A stretch of 64,000 nt of DNA, from the NCBI GenBank assembly GCA_940671915.1, contig CALNVZ010000174.1, positions 18,316,313 to 18,380,312 of the forward strand, given 5' to 3'. The stretch is from Paracentrotus lividus (taxonomy: Eukaryota; Echinodermata; Echinoidea; Camarodonta; Echinidae). Below are positions 48,234 to 58,641 of this stretch, piece by piece. The notes under the pieces are model-generated. The model ran no database searches. It saw only the letters and a list, made by a program, of their open reading frames with translations, and was not told the DNA's origin. A program made the position numbers and the translations under genes. Numbering within the stretch: position 1 is the first letter of the stretch; every line of letters starts with the position of its first letter.

Positions 48234-48387
48234 TCATTTTTTCACTGTCTTCTCAAAATATCTCTTAGTAGTGATGCCCCCTTTAGTAAGTGTTTGAACC
48301 AATAAGCCATCTTCGAGTTCACGCCGCTCTTCGGGTTCCCCGTCATCAGGATTAGATGACTTCAGTACCAAAGACTTTCCTTCCCAC
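48234..48387 (-). CDS. Lipid-binding protein exon 3
   Basis: Acceptor CTTTTACAG. Encodes WEGKSLVLKSSNPDDGEPEE then ELEDGLLVQTLTKGG to KTVKK and TGA. These are the last beta-strands of the barrel (family pattern WDGKxxxxxR, xxDGxLVxxxxxxGVxxxRxY). Confidence 0.93.
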
Positions 48388-51088
48388 CTGTAAAAGGGAA
48401 AATAATGCAGTGGAGTAAATTGCCGCTACAAAGATGGTGCACAATTTAGTCCATTTTGCATATACAAAATATTACTATTATAAAGATGTAATGCGGAATT
48501 AAAAAACAACAACAAACAAACAAACTTGAGCTACCTGATATTTTTTAGTCCTTAAAAGTTTAGTTTTTATAAAGATTATATTACTTCCTGATCATATCTC
48601 TATTACTGAAATGCTGGTTAATTGACATATCCGAAATATCAGTATCTTAATTGGAGATGCTTCATAGTGGATAGTCGCGAACATACCGTGAAGCAATATA
48701 TATATAAACGATATTCTTTACAAGCTAATCTTATCTATAGCACATTTCAATGAGAAGAAATACATTAATATCAATAATAAAAGCTCATGCATGTACAAAA
48801 TGGATGGAATCAATGTATCCATAATTGATGGCGATATTTCAAAAACTTACGTTGCTATTCTATGGAGGGTCACCTTGCGAAAACTATGGTACATCTCAAA
48901 AGGTTCGCCAACTGTAAAATTGATCTCTTGTGTAGCAACCGGCATACTGCAAGACACAATTTAAACAAATTAAGAGGTCAATAGACACTAATTCGCTGGG
49001 AACCTGGACAAAGAGGATCTAAATCCATTCAATGATCGGGCAAAAGCTCAGAAGCGGATCTAGAGGGGGGGTGGTTGTGGGGGGGGTTGCAACCCCCCCC
49101 ACAAAAAAAATCGGGACCATTTTTTTTTTTTTTTTTAAATCTTATCTTTTTTTAACTTGTAATTTTATTTATTTTATTATTTATGTATTTATTTTATTTA
49201 TCATTATCATCATCATTATTATTATTATTATTTCTTTTTTTGGGGCGAGGAGAGGAGGGTGGCGCGAACAAAATGACAAGTACTAGAAACGTGCCTGTTT
49301 ATTAATTTCCATATATCTTTTAAAACCAAATATTTCGGCTCGCGCTTGCGCTGCTCGCGGATACTAAATCATAATGCACAAAATAACTCAAATTTTGAGC
49401 TCAAAATTTCGGCTCGCGCTTCGCGCTCGCAGATACTTAATTAGGGTCTACAATACACAATTTATTCTAAAAAAAAAAAAATTAATACTAGAAAGTGCCC
49501 CTTTATTTGTTCCATATATCTTTTAAAACCCAATATTTTCGGCTCGCGCTTCGCGCTCGCTGATACTAAATCATAATGCACAAATAACTTCAATTTGGAG
49601 TTCAAAATTTTCAGCTCGCGCTTCGCGCTCGCAGATACTTAATAGGGTCTACATATACACAATTATCTTTTTAAAAATTTAATTAATACAAAAAGTGCCC
49701 CTTTATTTATTCCATATATCTTTTATAACCCAAAATTTTCGGCTCGCGCTTCGCGCTCGCTGCCTATCATAATTGCACAAAATAACTCTCCAACTCTAAG
49801 ATTGTTTAAATAATTCCTCGTTTTAGGTCAGTATATGCCTATAAATCGGGGATTGTCTAAAAACTCGCGTCTCCGCTAAAAAAAAAATTAATTAATACTA
49901 GAAAGTGCCCCTTTATTTATTTCATATATCTTTTAAAACCCAATATTTTCGGCTCGCGCTTCGCGCTCACTGTATGCTAAATCATAATGCACAAATAACT
50001 TCAATTTTGAGTTCAAAATTTTCAGCTCGCGCTTCGCCCTCGCAGATACTTAATAGGGTCTACAATACACAATTATCTTTTTAAAAATTAATTTATACTA
50101 AAAAAGTGCCCCTTTATTATTTTCCATATATCTTTTATAACCCAAAATTTTCGGCTCGCGCTTCGCGCGTCGCGTGCCTATCATAATGCACTAAAAATGT
50201 AACTCCAACTCTAAAATTGTTAAATAATTCCTCTTTATAGGTCAGTTATATGCCTGATAAATCAGGGATTGTCTAAAAACTCGCGCTCCGCGCCTCGTTC
50301 TGCTCGCTCCGCTCGCAAGATTTTTTTTTCATCCCCTCAACTCCCCCCCTTTGGAAAAAAAACCTAGATCCGCCCCTGAAAGCTGTCAACGCTTTGGTTT
50401 ATAACTGGTAAAATTTATTAGAAAACGTTATTTTCATCATCATCATTATTATATTACCTATGGGTACCTGGATGATGGGACCTGATTAATATGGGACCAT
50501 GTTCAATGGAAGACATGAGCGATGGGACCCGGTTATTGGGTACTGACCTATCTAAATGAGGACCTATAGCATAAGACAACTTGCTATTCAATAATTTAAT
50601 AAATATACACTGTTCGTCATAAAGATGGAATAATTTTTTCAGCTCCAGCGACATTATTTTGCTCCGCTTAATTTTCTTGAAACATGTTTGTCACCGCTTT
50701 CACCTTCCGGACTGTGGATTACTCTTTAAAAACGCTTCCCCGCACCCATCCCGGGAATTTTTTTATTCGAAAAAGATTTCTCAACCCCCAAGATGGCCAT
50801 TTTTGTCATTTTTTCCGTCTTATTTTGGGACCCTTGTTGTTTACGCGACCCACTAAGGCCCCCTTAGTCTTATCCAAAAGAAAGTTAAATCTAGTTTTAT
50901 GGTCACATGCTCAAGTCTTTTGTCTAGGGGAGGGGTCAAAATCTATATTGATTGGGGATCAACATCGATTTTATTCATTTTTACACCATGGAAATCTATC
51001 TTCCCAAAATTTATTGTAGAATCTCAGCCAAACATAAATCAAAATTAAAAATAATCTATAATTATCATTCTCGACCCTGTAATCAAGG

Positions 51089-51128
<40 letters not shown>

Positions 51129-51693
51129 ATTAGGGAAATATGATAAAAATTAAGGGTTTAAGGTTGTTTTTTAATTCTTTTGTTTTCAGCATAAAAGTGG
51201 AATAAAAATTATATTCCTAATTTTTGCCAATCACACTTGTTACTTCAGCCCCTCCCCTAGACAAGAGACCTAAGCCTGTCAACATGAACCTAGATTTTAC
51301 TTAAAGAACAATGACAAGAATACACCCGCAGAAGCGTTTCCTGGGGATAGGACTGAGGGGGGGGGGGGGGGGGGCTTGATCGGCCGGATAAACAAAAAAA
51401 GGGCCCGAAAATGGGAACAATGACAAAAATGGACATTATTGGGGTTGAAAAATATCTTTTTTTTGAAAAAAAATTCCCGTGGAGGGTTAGGAGAATGTCC
51501 AAGATATTGTCAGGGTTAAAAAAAGTAAAACTATAAGGACAAACGTATTCAAGAAATTAAAGCCGGAGCAAACCATGTTGCTAGAGGGCTAACAAAATAT
51601 TCCACCTTTATGACGAACAGCTATCATAAACGCTCACATGCGTTTGTCTTTTGCTGTTTATCGTGTTTGTTTTTGTTTTGTTTTTGTTTTTGT

Positions 51694-51736
<43 letters not shown>

Positions 51737-54700
51737 TGTTTTTGTTTTTGTTTTTGTTTGTTTCTGTTTTGTTTTATTTTGTTTTGTTTTGTTGCTGTTG
51801 TTGTTTTTTTTGGGGGGGTGTATAATCTATAACAGATCGTCGCTAAAGGTGGTATCTCACTTCGCGGAGACATCTCTGCGGAGACTATATGGAAAAGTTC
51901 ATAGATTTTATAAACATGTTCCATTTTCCCGCGACTCATGAGACGTCTCTGAGACGGAGACTTCGCGGAGACTCATGCATGAAAAGTTTCGGAGACGTCT
52001 CTGAGACGTCTCCGAACCATCTCCGAGACTCCGTTTCAAACCCGTCCCAACTACTCAAAACCGTCTAATGGCAAGTGAGATACCACCATTAGCCCGTGAA
52101 AGATCTTATATTAGTGCAGGGGTTCTACATGTATATATATATATATAAAGAGAGGAAAAATTAGTGTCATCGACAAGGATCCCATGGGGCAACTCGCCCT
52201 CAACCGCTCCCCCCCCACCGGCCCCACTAAACGAACGAAAAAAAAAAAATGTTGGAATGGGCCAAATATACATACGAGGTAAAAACGTAGAGCATGTCAC
52301 CTCTGCTTTAAGAGTTTTATAGTCCTCCTTATGGACAAGGGCGGCGATTTCATGTCAGGACTTTTTTTTTTTTTTTTTTTGTTTTTTTTTGGGGGGTGGG
52401 AGAAGCGAAACCCCGAGATGGGTAATTAATAATACACTCAAGCGTGTCGGAATAAAGCGTCCCAAAAGATACAGTATATTTGTATATTCCAAAATAAATG
52501 ACCTACTTTCCGCAGCATTATGGCAGAAAAACAAATGAATATCTAAAGAATAAAAACGTAGTGGAAACAAATAATGAATAATAAAAAAAAAAAAAAAAAA
52601 CCAGTGATTGCATGAATAATTGTGTTTTGTTTGCGAGCGCGAGCCCAAAATCATTTGCCCTTTGTTAATAACATTTTAGCCTTGTATTGTTGACCATATA
52701 TATATTTTGCCTCTTCACTAGCTCACTAGCTAATTCACTACATAAAAAATGTTTAAGCTTTAAAAAGTCGATAGGGGGGTGGGCGATCTCCCCAGAAAAA
52801 AAAATCGAGGGGGACACGTCCCCCATTTTCTCCCGGGATTGCCGCCAAATGCTTAAGGCCGCGTCACACAGTCCCGAAGGTGGCAACGATGGACACCACG
52901 ATCATGGAAAAACCCAAATTTTGCTCTGATCACGAAAAAGGTTCACGAAAGCATCGGGCCATTTGGGAGTACTAAAGAGAAGAGGGGCTTCTCACTGAAC
53001 ATGAATGCAAGAAAGTATTGTTAGAAATGCATTCAGGTAAATCACCAGGGAATGACGGTCTTTCAAAAGAATTCTATATGAGCTTCTGGGATATTATAAA
53101 GGAACCCTTAGTTACTTCGTTGAACCATTCATACCAGGAGTCGAGTTATCGCAAGCCAAAAACAAAGTGTTATATCGTTAATTGCTAAACCGAACAAAGA
53201 TAAAACGTATCTTAGATAGTATAGGCCAATATCATTAATTAATGTAGACGCAAAAAATATGTTCGAAAAGTTTTAGCAAAAAGACTTATTCGGGTTATTG
53301 ACGAAATAATTCACACAGATCAATATGCTTTTATACAAGAAGAGCAATCGGAGAAGCTATCCGAAACGTACATGATATGTTCCATTTTCTTTGTAATGAA
53401 AGAGAAGCGGGTTTTATGCTTCGGTAGACTTCCGAAAAGCATTTTGATTCATTGGATCACGATTATATGTTTAAATGCTTACAATCATTTGGTTTTGGAG
53501 TCTCATTTATTAAATGGATAAAATGTATGTATAATAATATAGAAGGTTGTGTTTTAAATAATGGTAAATCCACTGGATATTTTCCTATTACTAGAGGAGT
53601 AAGACAGGGGGACCCCCTATCACCATATCTGTTTATAATTTGTCTAGAAACACTTTGCTATACGCATTCGAAACTCCGTAATATAAGAGGAGTAAAAATA
53701 GGAAATAACGAATTAAAGTTATCTCTCTATGCCGATGATTTTTGTTCTTTTTGTTCAGATGTAGAATCTCTAAATGAATTATTTGACGTTATTCAAAACT
53801 TTGAAAGATGCTCGAGCTTAAAAATTAATTTGGGCAAGACAGAAATATAAAAATTGGACATAGACAGGACACTTTGTTTCGACATAACCTAAATTTTCGT
53901 TAATATTATTAATGTACTTGGTACTTACGTTGGAATTGATTCATGTTCTGCTCAGATTAAAAAGCAGAAGAGATGTTATCATCATTACAATGCAATTTAA
54001 ATATGTGGAAAATGAGAAATCTAACTTTATTAGAAAAGTCAAATTATCAAACATTTGGAATATCTAAATTTTATGTACATTTTTTCATCTTGATATTACG
54101 CAACTGGTTTTTAAAGAAGATGGAAAGCATGTTTTTAAGTTCTTATGGAATGGTCTGATAAAATTCGGAGAAATGTTATGATCCAGGAAATAGAAAATGG
54201 TGGAATTAAGATGATAGACGTTCAGTCGGCTGCTGCCGCTCAACAGTTTACTGGATTCAAAGAATAAAAGAAGCTGATAAACAAGGATGGTTCCAAAATT
54301 CTACAATATTACCTGAAAAAAAATGGTGGTTTATTTCTGTTTAATTGTAATTATAGTACCAAAATGATAGATTTAAATATTCCTCATTTTTATCGAGCTA
54401 TCTTAGAACGGTGGACGTCTTTGAATAAGAAATAGAAATGATAGTACTAAGTTTCAAGTTATATGGAATAACAAATATGTAAAAGTAAATTCAGATATGA
54501 TATTTTATCGAAAACTGTTTTTAAAGAGAATTGTGTTCTTTGATGACATCCTTACAGATGAGGGTCAGATGTTACCACAAGAAAGGCTGTTAAGGCTGTA
54601 TAACATAAATTCAAATGATTATTTTAGGCTTCAAGAATATTTTTCGCTCGTTCAAAGATGGATATTCCTAAAATAAAATTTACACCTAGATTTAAAAAAT

Positions 54701-57700
54701 TATGTTATTAGGACATTGTCTTACCTCCTGAGTTATTACGTTCAAACCAGATAAAAAGCAAACAATTCTATGACATGTTAATTAGAGAAAAATATGAATG
54801 CCCAATTAGTACGTTCAGATACAGAATAGATATTTAATTTCAAGACAAAGAATTGTCACTTGCTCGTTCGTTTATTTTTACAACTACTGTTGATGTGAGA
54901 TACAGGGAATTTCAGTTCAAGGTGCTAAATAATATTTGAGTTTAAACTACAAACTGTATAAAATGAAATTAATTAATTCTCCATTATGTATTTTTGTAAC
55001 TCAGAAAATGAAACTACTGAACATTTATTTTGGAAATTGTAATATGATAAAAGTTTTTGGGATCAATTGAAGATAAAGTTAACTATGTTTGATTTCTCGA
55101 TTTTAACAGAACAGACGGTGATACTTGGCTTATTAACGAAAGGTATATTCTTTTTAATCATATTTTGACAATAGCAAAGAAGCAAAATACATGAGTAGAA
55201 TGAAAAGTGTAAACCCCATTTACAGAATTCAAATGTTATTATTTAACACATACAAATGGAAAAATATATTGCAAACAAGAAAAAACAAATAACTGTTCAC
55301 ACCAAGGTGGCAGTGTATGACCAAATGTTAGCTGACAATAATCTGTAAATCCGACGTGTATTCTTTATTTTACTATGTATAATTTATGTATGTTATTTGT
55401 ATTCTGAAGTGACCAATAAAAACACTATTTCAAAACAAAAAAAAAGAGTGTTTCAAAAAGAATGGAGCAGTCGGGAAAAAATAATTAGGTATGACATCTT
55501 CTGATAATGTCTGTATNNNNNNNNNNNNNNNNNNNNNNNNNNNNNNNNNNNNNNNNNNNNNNNNNNNNNNNNNNNNNNNNNNNNNNNNNNNNNNNNNNNN
55601 NNNNNNNNNNNNNNNNNNNNNNNNNNNNNNNNNNNNNNNNNNNNNNNNNNNNNNNNNNNNNNNNNNNNNNNNNNNNNNNNNNNNNNNNNNNNNNNNNNNN
55701 NNNNNNNNNNNNNNNNNNNNNNNNNNNNNNNNNNNNNNNNNNNNNNNNNNNNNNNNNNNNNNNNNNNNNNNNNNNNNNNNNNNNNNNNNNNNNNNNNNNN
55801 NNNNNNNNNNNNNNNNNNNNNNNNNNNNNNNNNNNNNNNNNNNNNNNNNNNNNNNNNNNNNNNNNNNNNNNNNNNNNNNNNNNNNNNNNNNNNNNNNNNN
55901 NNNNNNNNNNNNNNNNNNNNNNNNNNNNNNNNNNNNNNNNNNNNNNNNNNNNNNNNNNNNNNNNNNNNNNNNNNNNNNNNNNNNNNNNNNNNNNNNNNNN
56001 NNNNNNNNNNNNNNNNNNNNNNNNNNNNNNNNNNNNNNNNNNNNNNNNNNNNNNNNNNNNNNNNNNNNNNNNNNNNNNNNNNNNNNNNNNNNNNNNNNNN
56101 NNNNNNNNNNNNNNNNNNNNNNTTTCAAAAAGAATGGAGCAGTCGGGAAAAAATAATTAAGGTATGACATCTTCTGAAATAATGTCTGTATGTGGTACCA
56201 CATTAAAAAAAAAGTGTAAGACGAGGAGCTGATTGACAACGGTGTCGATTTGTTTTGGCGATTGGGGGGGATGATCGTCGATATTTCCTCATTTCCTCAA
56301 TGTGACACATACGATAGTATATGATCGCAGTGTCCATTGTTGAGGGTGGGGTAATGCTTGTATACACACATGCATATAAATATGAAAAATGTATTGTATA
56401 ATGCGAGCGCGAAGCGCGAGCTGAAAACTTTCTCAATAATAGTGACATAAAATGAGGCATTTGTAGCATAATGCGAGCGCGAAAAGAGGAAGGGGCTTTA
56501 ACTGGCTTGTTAAAGGTGACCATGATGATGTAATGGCTGCAGATAATACACACATGTATGTATGTGAGTCATCTACTAGTACACATTTTTAAATTCATTA
56601 TGCGAGCGCGAAGCGCGAGCTGAAAATTTTCTCAATAATAGTGACATGACTTAGGACATATATTGTAGAATGATGCTAACGCGAAACGGGGAAGGGGCTT
56701 TATTAATGGGGGGCAATTATGATTTAATGTCTATAGATATACACACATGCACATTAACATGCATATGAGTACTAGTATATCGTCGAATTTATAGGGCTGT
56801 AAAGCGAGCGCGAAGCGCGAGCTGAAAATTTTCTCAATAATAGTGACCTAATAAAACAAGATACTTGTAGCCTCATGGGAGCATGAAACGGGGAGGGAGT
56901 TGGTGTTTTAAATGTACCATCGTGACGTTTATATATGCATAACAGATAAACAAAGTCAAGTGCAGTTTGTACAATCTTATATTATGCGAGCGCGAAGCGC
57001 CAGCTGAAAATTTTCAGGCAATTTTTAACAGTTATCTGAAATTTGAGAGCAAAGTAGCGACTAATTTGAAAAGAGGGCATTTAGCCCCCGGAGAATAGTG
57101 GAAGTGTATTGTATAAAATTATGGTCCGAGTTAAAAAAAAAAAAAAAAAATGTTACCTTGTCGATGAAGAGCCGAGATAAGTTTTGCAGACTCTTAAATA
57201 TTCATTATTTATTTTATCAAAACTATCGTGGATTTTTGAGGGGGAATACTTATGCCTTCAGTTTTACTTATCGAGGCACCTATCCCCTATGCACCTTGGG
57301 ATCTGTGCCACTGATTATCATCGATTAGAATGTGTTTTTTTTTCATTTGTGAATAGTGAAACATTTGCGCCTCCATTATCTACAAGGTGCATTGTGTATT
57401 ACATGATTACTAAAGTATATCAGGCACACACGAGGGAAATTAACGAAAGAGTGAGAAAATTTTGGATTTTTGAATGTCAGAAATATGCATTTTAGACTGC
57501 AAAATAATATAATAATGTCATAAAAGTGTGTTTTTTATGATAAGGAATTTGTAATGGGTAGATCTATATGCATATAATATATATTTTTATTTTCTTGATA
57601 TCAAAATATTGGGGGATGATTGTACACACCATCCCCCCCACTCGAAATTTTTTTTTTTTTTGGGGGGGGATGCATCCCCCCATCCCCCCCCCACACAATC

Positions 57701-58641
57701 GACACCCATGCTGATTGATATCACACATATTTATTGTTCCGGAGCGATGAATTCGTGCCACATGCGCAAAATCTAAATATAGACCATGGCGAAAGCATAG
57801 ATTTTCTTATTGCAGAAAAGTGATCATATCTCAGTATCTACATCAACAAATGAATTTAAAAAAAGATAAAATATGCTGAAGAAAGCCTGATTTTCCTCCT
57901 TTATAGCAATGTTAAATATTATCAGATTGTGATTATTTTAATAATTAAGACAAAATTGTTTCCAATTTTACCATTTTATTTGATACACCCTGTATAATTA
58001 GTGATCTTAAAACCACCATGACCACCGGGGGAGTTTTTTCAGGCTTCGGCAGCAACTTCCGATGCATCGGCAAAATCTTTGGCAGTCCCCCCCCCCCAAA
58101 AAAAAAAAAAAATCCCGATGGATTATATGCGAAGGTTCACTTCGTTAGGCCATCGTAGCGTCGGGCATTTTTGCCCAACGAAGGCAATGCGAAGGCAACA
58201 CGACTTCTCGACGCCCTCTCAATGCCATCGTGTAGCCATCGTATAGTATTGTCAAGCCCGCATCGCACTTTCATGATTAGAACTATTAGAATGATAGGCA
58301 CACTTATATTAGTGAGCAAATTACCCAAATTTGGCAGCTCTCTTATATAAATGTTATCCCCTCTAGAACGGATTCAGATATATCTCATTTAGTATTTTTT
58401 TACTCTCAGACTGTTGGTAGGAGGGCTTAATATTCAGGTAAAGTAATTTCATAGCTTACATGATTTTGATCTTGAACTGATTTCCATCCTGTTCGATCTC
58501 AGTGTATATTGTAGTGGACTTGATCATCTTCCTAACGATGAAATTCATTCCTGCTGCTTGGAGATACTTCTCAAAATTTTCGTCATTCTTTTTCAGCTTC
58601 CAATACCCAGACATATCAGGTAGCTCATCTGAAGACGCCAT
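48234..58641 (-). CDS. Cytosolic lipid-binding protein, FABP/CRABP family, 3 exons
   Basis: Intracellular carrier of fatty acids, retinoids or similar hydrophobic ligands: a ten-strand beta-barrel with no signal peptide. Exons 58641-58460, 48946-48851 and 48387-48234 join to 143 codons, against the usual 127-140 aa. Residues 10-35 (MSGYWKLKKNDENFEKYLQA) match the family signature FxGxWKL-xxNFDxYLKA. Next come FIVRKM and a KIKII strand; TQEINFTVGEPFE matches the TxEIxFxLGEEFxE block. The C terminus TTKRYFEK aligns with TRVYEK. The family's ligand-carboxylate pair is Arg-x-Tyr; here Arg (135) is kept and Tyr becomes Phe (137). ATG context is good (A at -3). Introns lie in codons 61 and 93, both phase 2, unlike the four-exon vertebrate pattern. 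FABP versus CRABP/CRBP subtype cannot be settled by eye. Confidence 0.92.
48851..48946 (-). CDS. Lipid-binding protein exon 2
   Basis: Acceptor TGTCTTGCAG, donor GTAAGT, 96 bases. Encodes MPVATQEINFTVGEPFEMYH then SFRKVTLHRIA, the strands around TxEIxFxxGExFE. Confidence 0.93.
49049..50378. mobile_element. DNA transposon remnant with CAGGGGCGGATCTAGG ends and AAAGCT duplication
   Basis: Left end CAGAAGCGGATCTAG and right end CTAGATCCGCCCCTG are near-perfect inverts, flanked by the direct repeat AAAGCT (49043-49048 and 50379-50384). This end type is widespread in DNA transposons of marine invertebrates. The inside is filled by an array (see next) and has no transposase frame. Confidence 0.8.
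49320..50335 (+). repeat. Tandem array with CGGCTCGCGCTTCGCGCTCGC motif
   Basis: The word TCGCGCTTCGCGCTCGC recurs about eight times (near 49337, 49416, 49541, 49615, 49741, 49950, 50026, 50156), alternating at about 75 and 125 bases. A higher unit of about 400 bp (TTAATACTAGAAAGTGCCCC to TCGGGGATTGTCTAAAAACT) repeats at about 49485 and 49890. Confidence 0.85.
50608..51621. mobile_element. Foldback element, CACTGTTCGTCATAAAG ends (copy 2)
   Basis: Same family as 43917-45492. Ends CACTGTTCGTCATAAAG / CTTTATGACGAACAG; arms share TCTTGAAACATGTTTGTC, CCCGGGAATTTTTTTATTCG and the inner CTAGGGGAGGGG with its inverse CCCCTCCCCTAG. Interior A run at 51092-51126 and G run near 51357-51374. Confidence 0.85.
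51667..51789 (+). repeat. (GTTTTT)n simple repeat
   Basis: Hexamer and pentamer GTTTTT/GTTTT repeats. The long open frames on both strands here are products of this low-complexity run. Confidence 0.95.
51848..52087. repeat. Foldback element built on GAGACGTCTC, copy 2
   Basis: GGTGGTATCTCACTTCGCGG at the left and AAGTGAGATACCACC at the right are inverts. The interior has repeated GAGACGTCTCTGAGACG words. Pairs with the copy at 3909-4125. Confidence 0.8.
52965..55446 (+). mobile_element. Decayed L1/Tx1-type LINE, 5'-truncated, with A-rich tail
   Basis: Antisense to the lipid-binding gene, in its first intron. Order of motifs: GKSPGNDGLSKEFY (about 53032), LIAKPNKDKTYL then RPISLINVDAK (about 53170-53250), LAKRLIRVIDEIIHTDQYAF in another frame, then the intact palm segment. 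The 3' part to 55420 has traces of the C-terminal region with many stops. It ends with AATAAAAACACTATTTC and an A-rich tail. No endonuclease or ORF1 is present. Confidence 0.85.
53452..53850 (+). pseudogene. Reverse transcriptase palm fragment
   Basis: 132 codons open. TRGVRQGDPLSPYLFIICLE is the fingers/palm block and LSLYADDFCSF carries the YADD catalytic motif; SSLKINLGKTEI is the following block. Flanking frameshifts and stops make the element dead. Confidence 0.9.
55517..56122. other. Assembly gap, 606 N
   Basis: Run of unknown bases. About 70 bases to its left are nearly repeated to its right, so its true size is uncertain. Confidence 0.99.
56237..57709. mobile_element. Nested element with 9-bp target duplication
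   Basis: Flanked by GCTGATTGA at 56228-56236 and 57710-57718. Ends CAACGGTGTCGATTTG and CACAATCGACACCCAT are inverts. Copy A at 35.7 kb has the corresponding target (AGCTAATCGA) once and uninterrupted, supporting the insertion. The interior is an array, with no protein. Confidence 0.82.
56402..57010 (+). repeat. Tandem array, about 200-bp units with GCGAGCGCGAAGCGCGAGC
   Basis: GCGAGCGCGAAGCGCGAGCT followed by GAAAATTTTCTCAATAATAG starts units near 56404, 56602, 56803 and 56988. It is the reverse complement of the core word in the 49.3-50.3 kb array. Confidence 0.88.
57995..58455 (-). other. First-intron remainder
   Basis: No exon. A C/A homopolymer at 58087-58111 and a segment with TTCGGCAGCAACTTCCGATGC and GCGAAGGCAACACGAC of unknown origin (58040-58240). 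Confidence 0.4.
58460..58641 (-). CDS. Lipid-binding protein exon 1
   Basis: Starts at ATG 58641 and ends with donor GTAAGC; 60 codons plus two bases. MASSDELPDMSGYWKLKKND then ENFEKYLQAAGMNF and KSTTIYTEIEQDGNQFKIKI. The upstream minus strand has TTATATGA about 55 bases before ATG, a weak TATA-like element. Confidence 0.94.

Larger units (their letters stand above)
55447..57992. mobile_element. TA-type MITE (copy B), interrupted
   Basis: Related to copy A (35581-36036). Its left end (TTTCAAAAAGAATGGAGCAG, TAGGTATGACATCTTCT) is read at 55447 and again after the gap at 56123. The right part (57719-57992) aligns with copy A (GAAGAAAGCCTGATTTTCC, CATTTTATTTGATACACCCTG) and ends CCCTG followed by TA. 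A gap and a nested element (56237-57709) split it. Confidence 0.8.

Noticed and set aside
49320-50335. CRISPR-like array
   Set aside because: Regular GC-rich repeats separate similar, not unique, spacers; the DNA is animal and the array lies in a DNA transposon.
51610-51941. Long overlapping open frames on both strands rich in Phe/Val or Lys/Gln
   Set aside because: They are translations of the GTTTTT simple repeat, not genes.
55430-56239. Three long frames of 217-269 codons
   Set aside because: They consist almost entirely of the 606-base N run.
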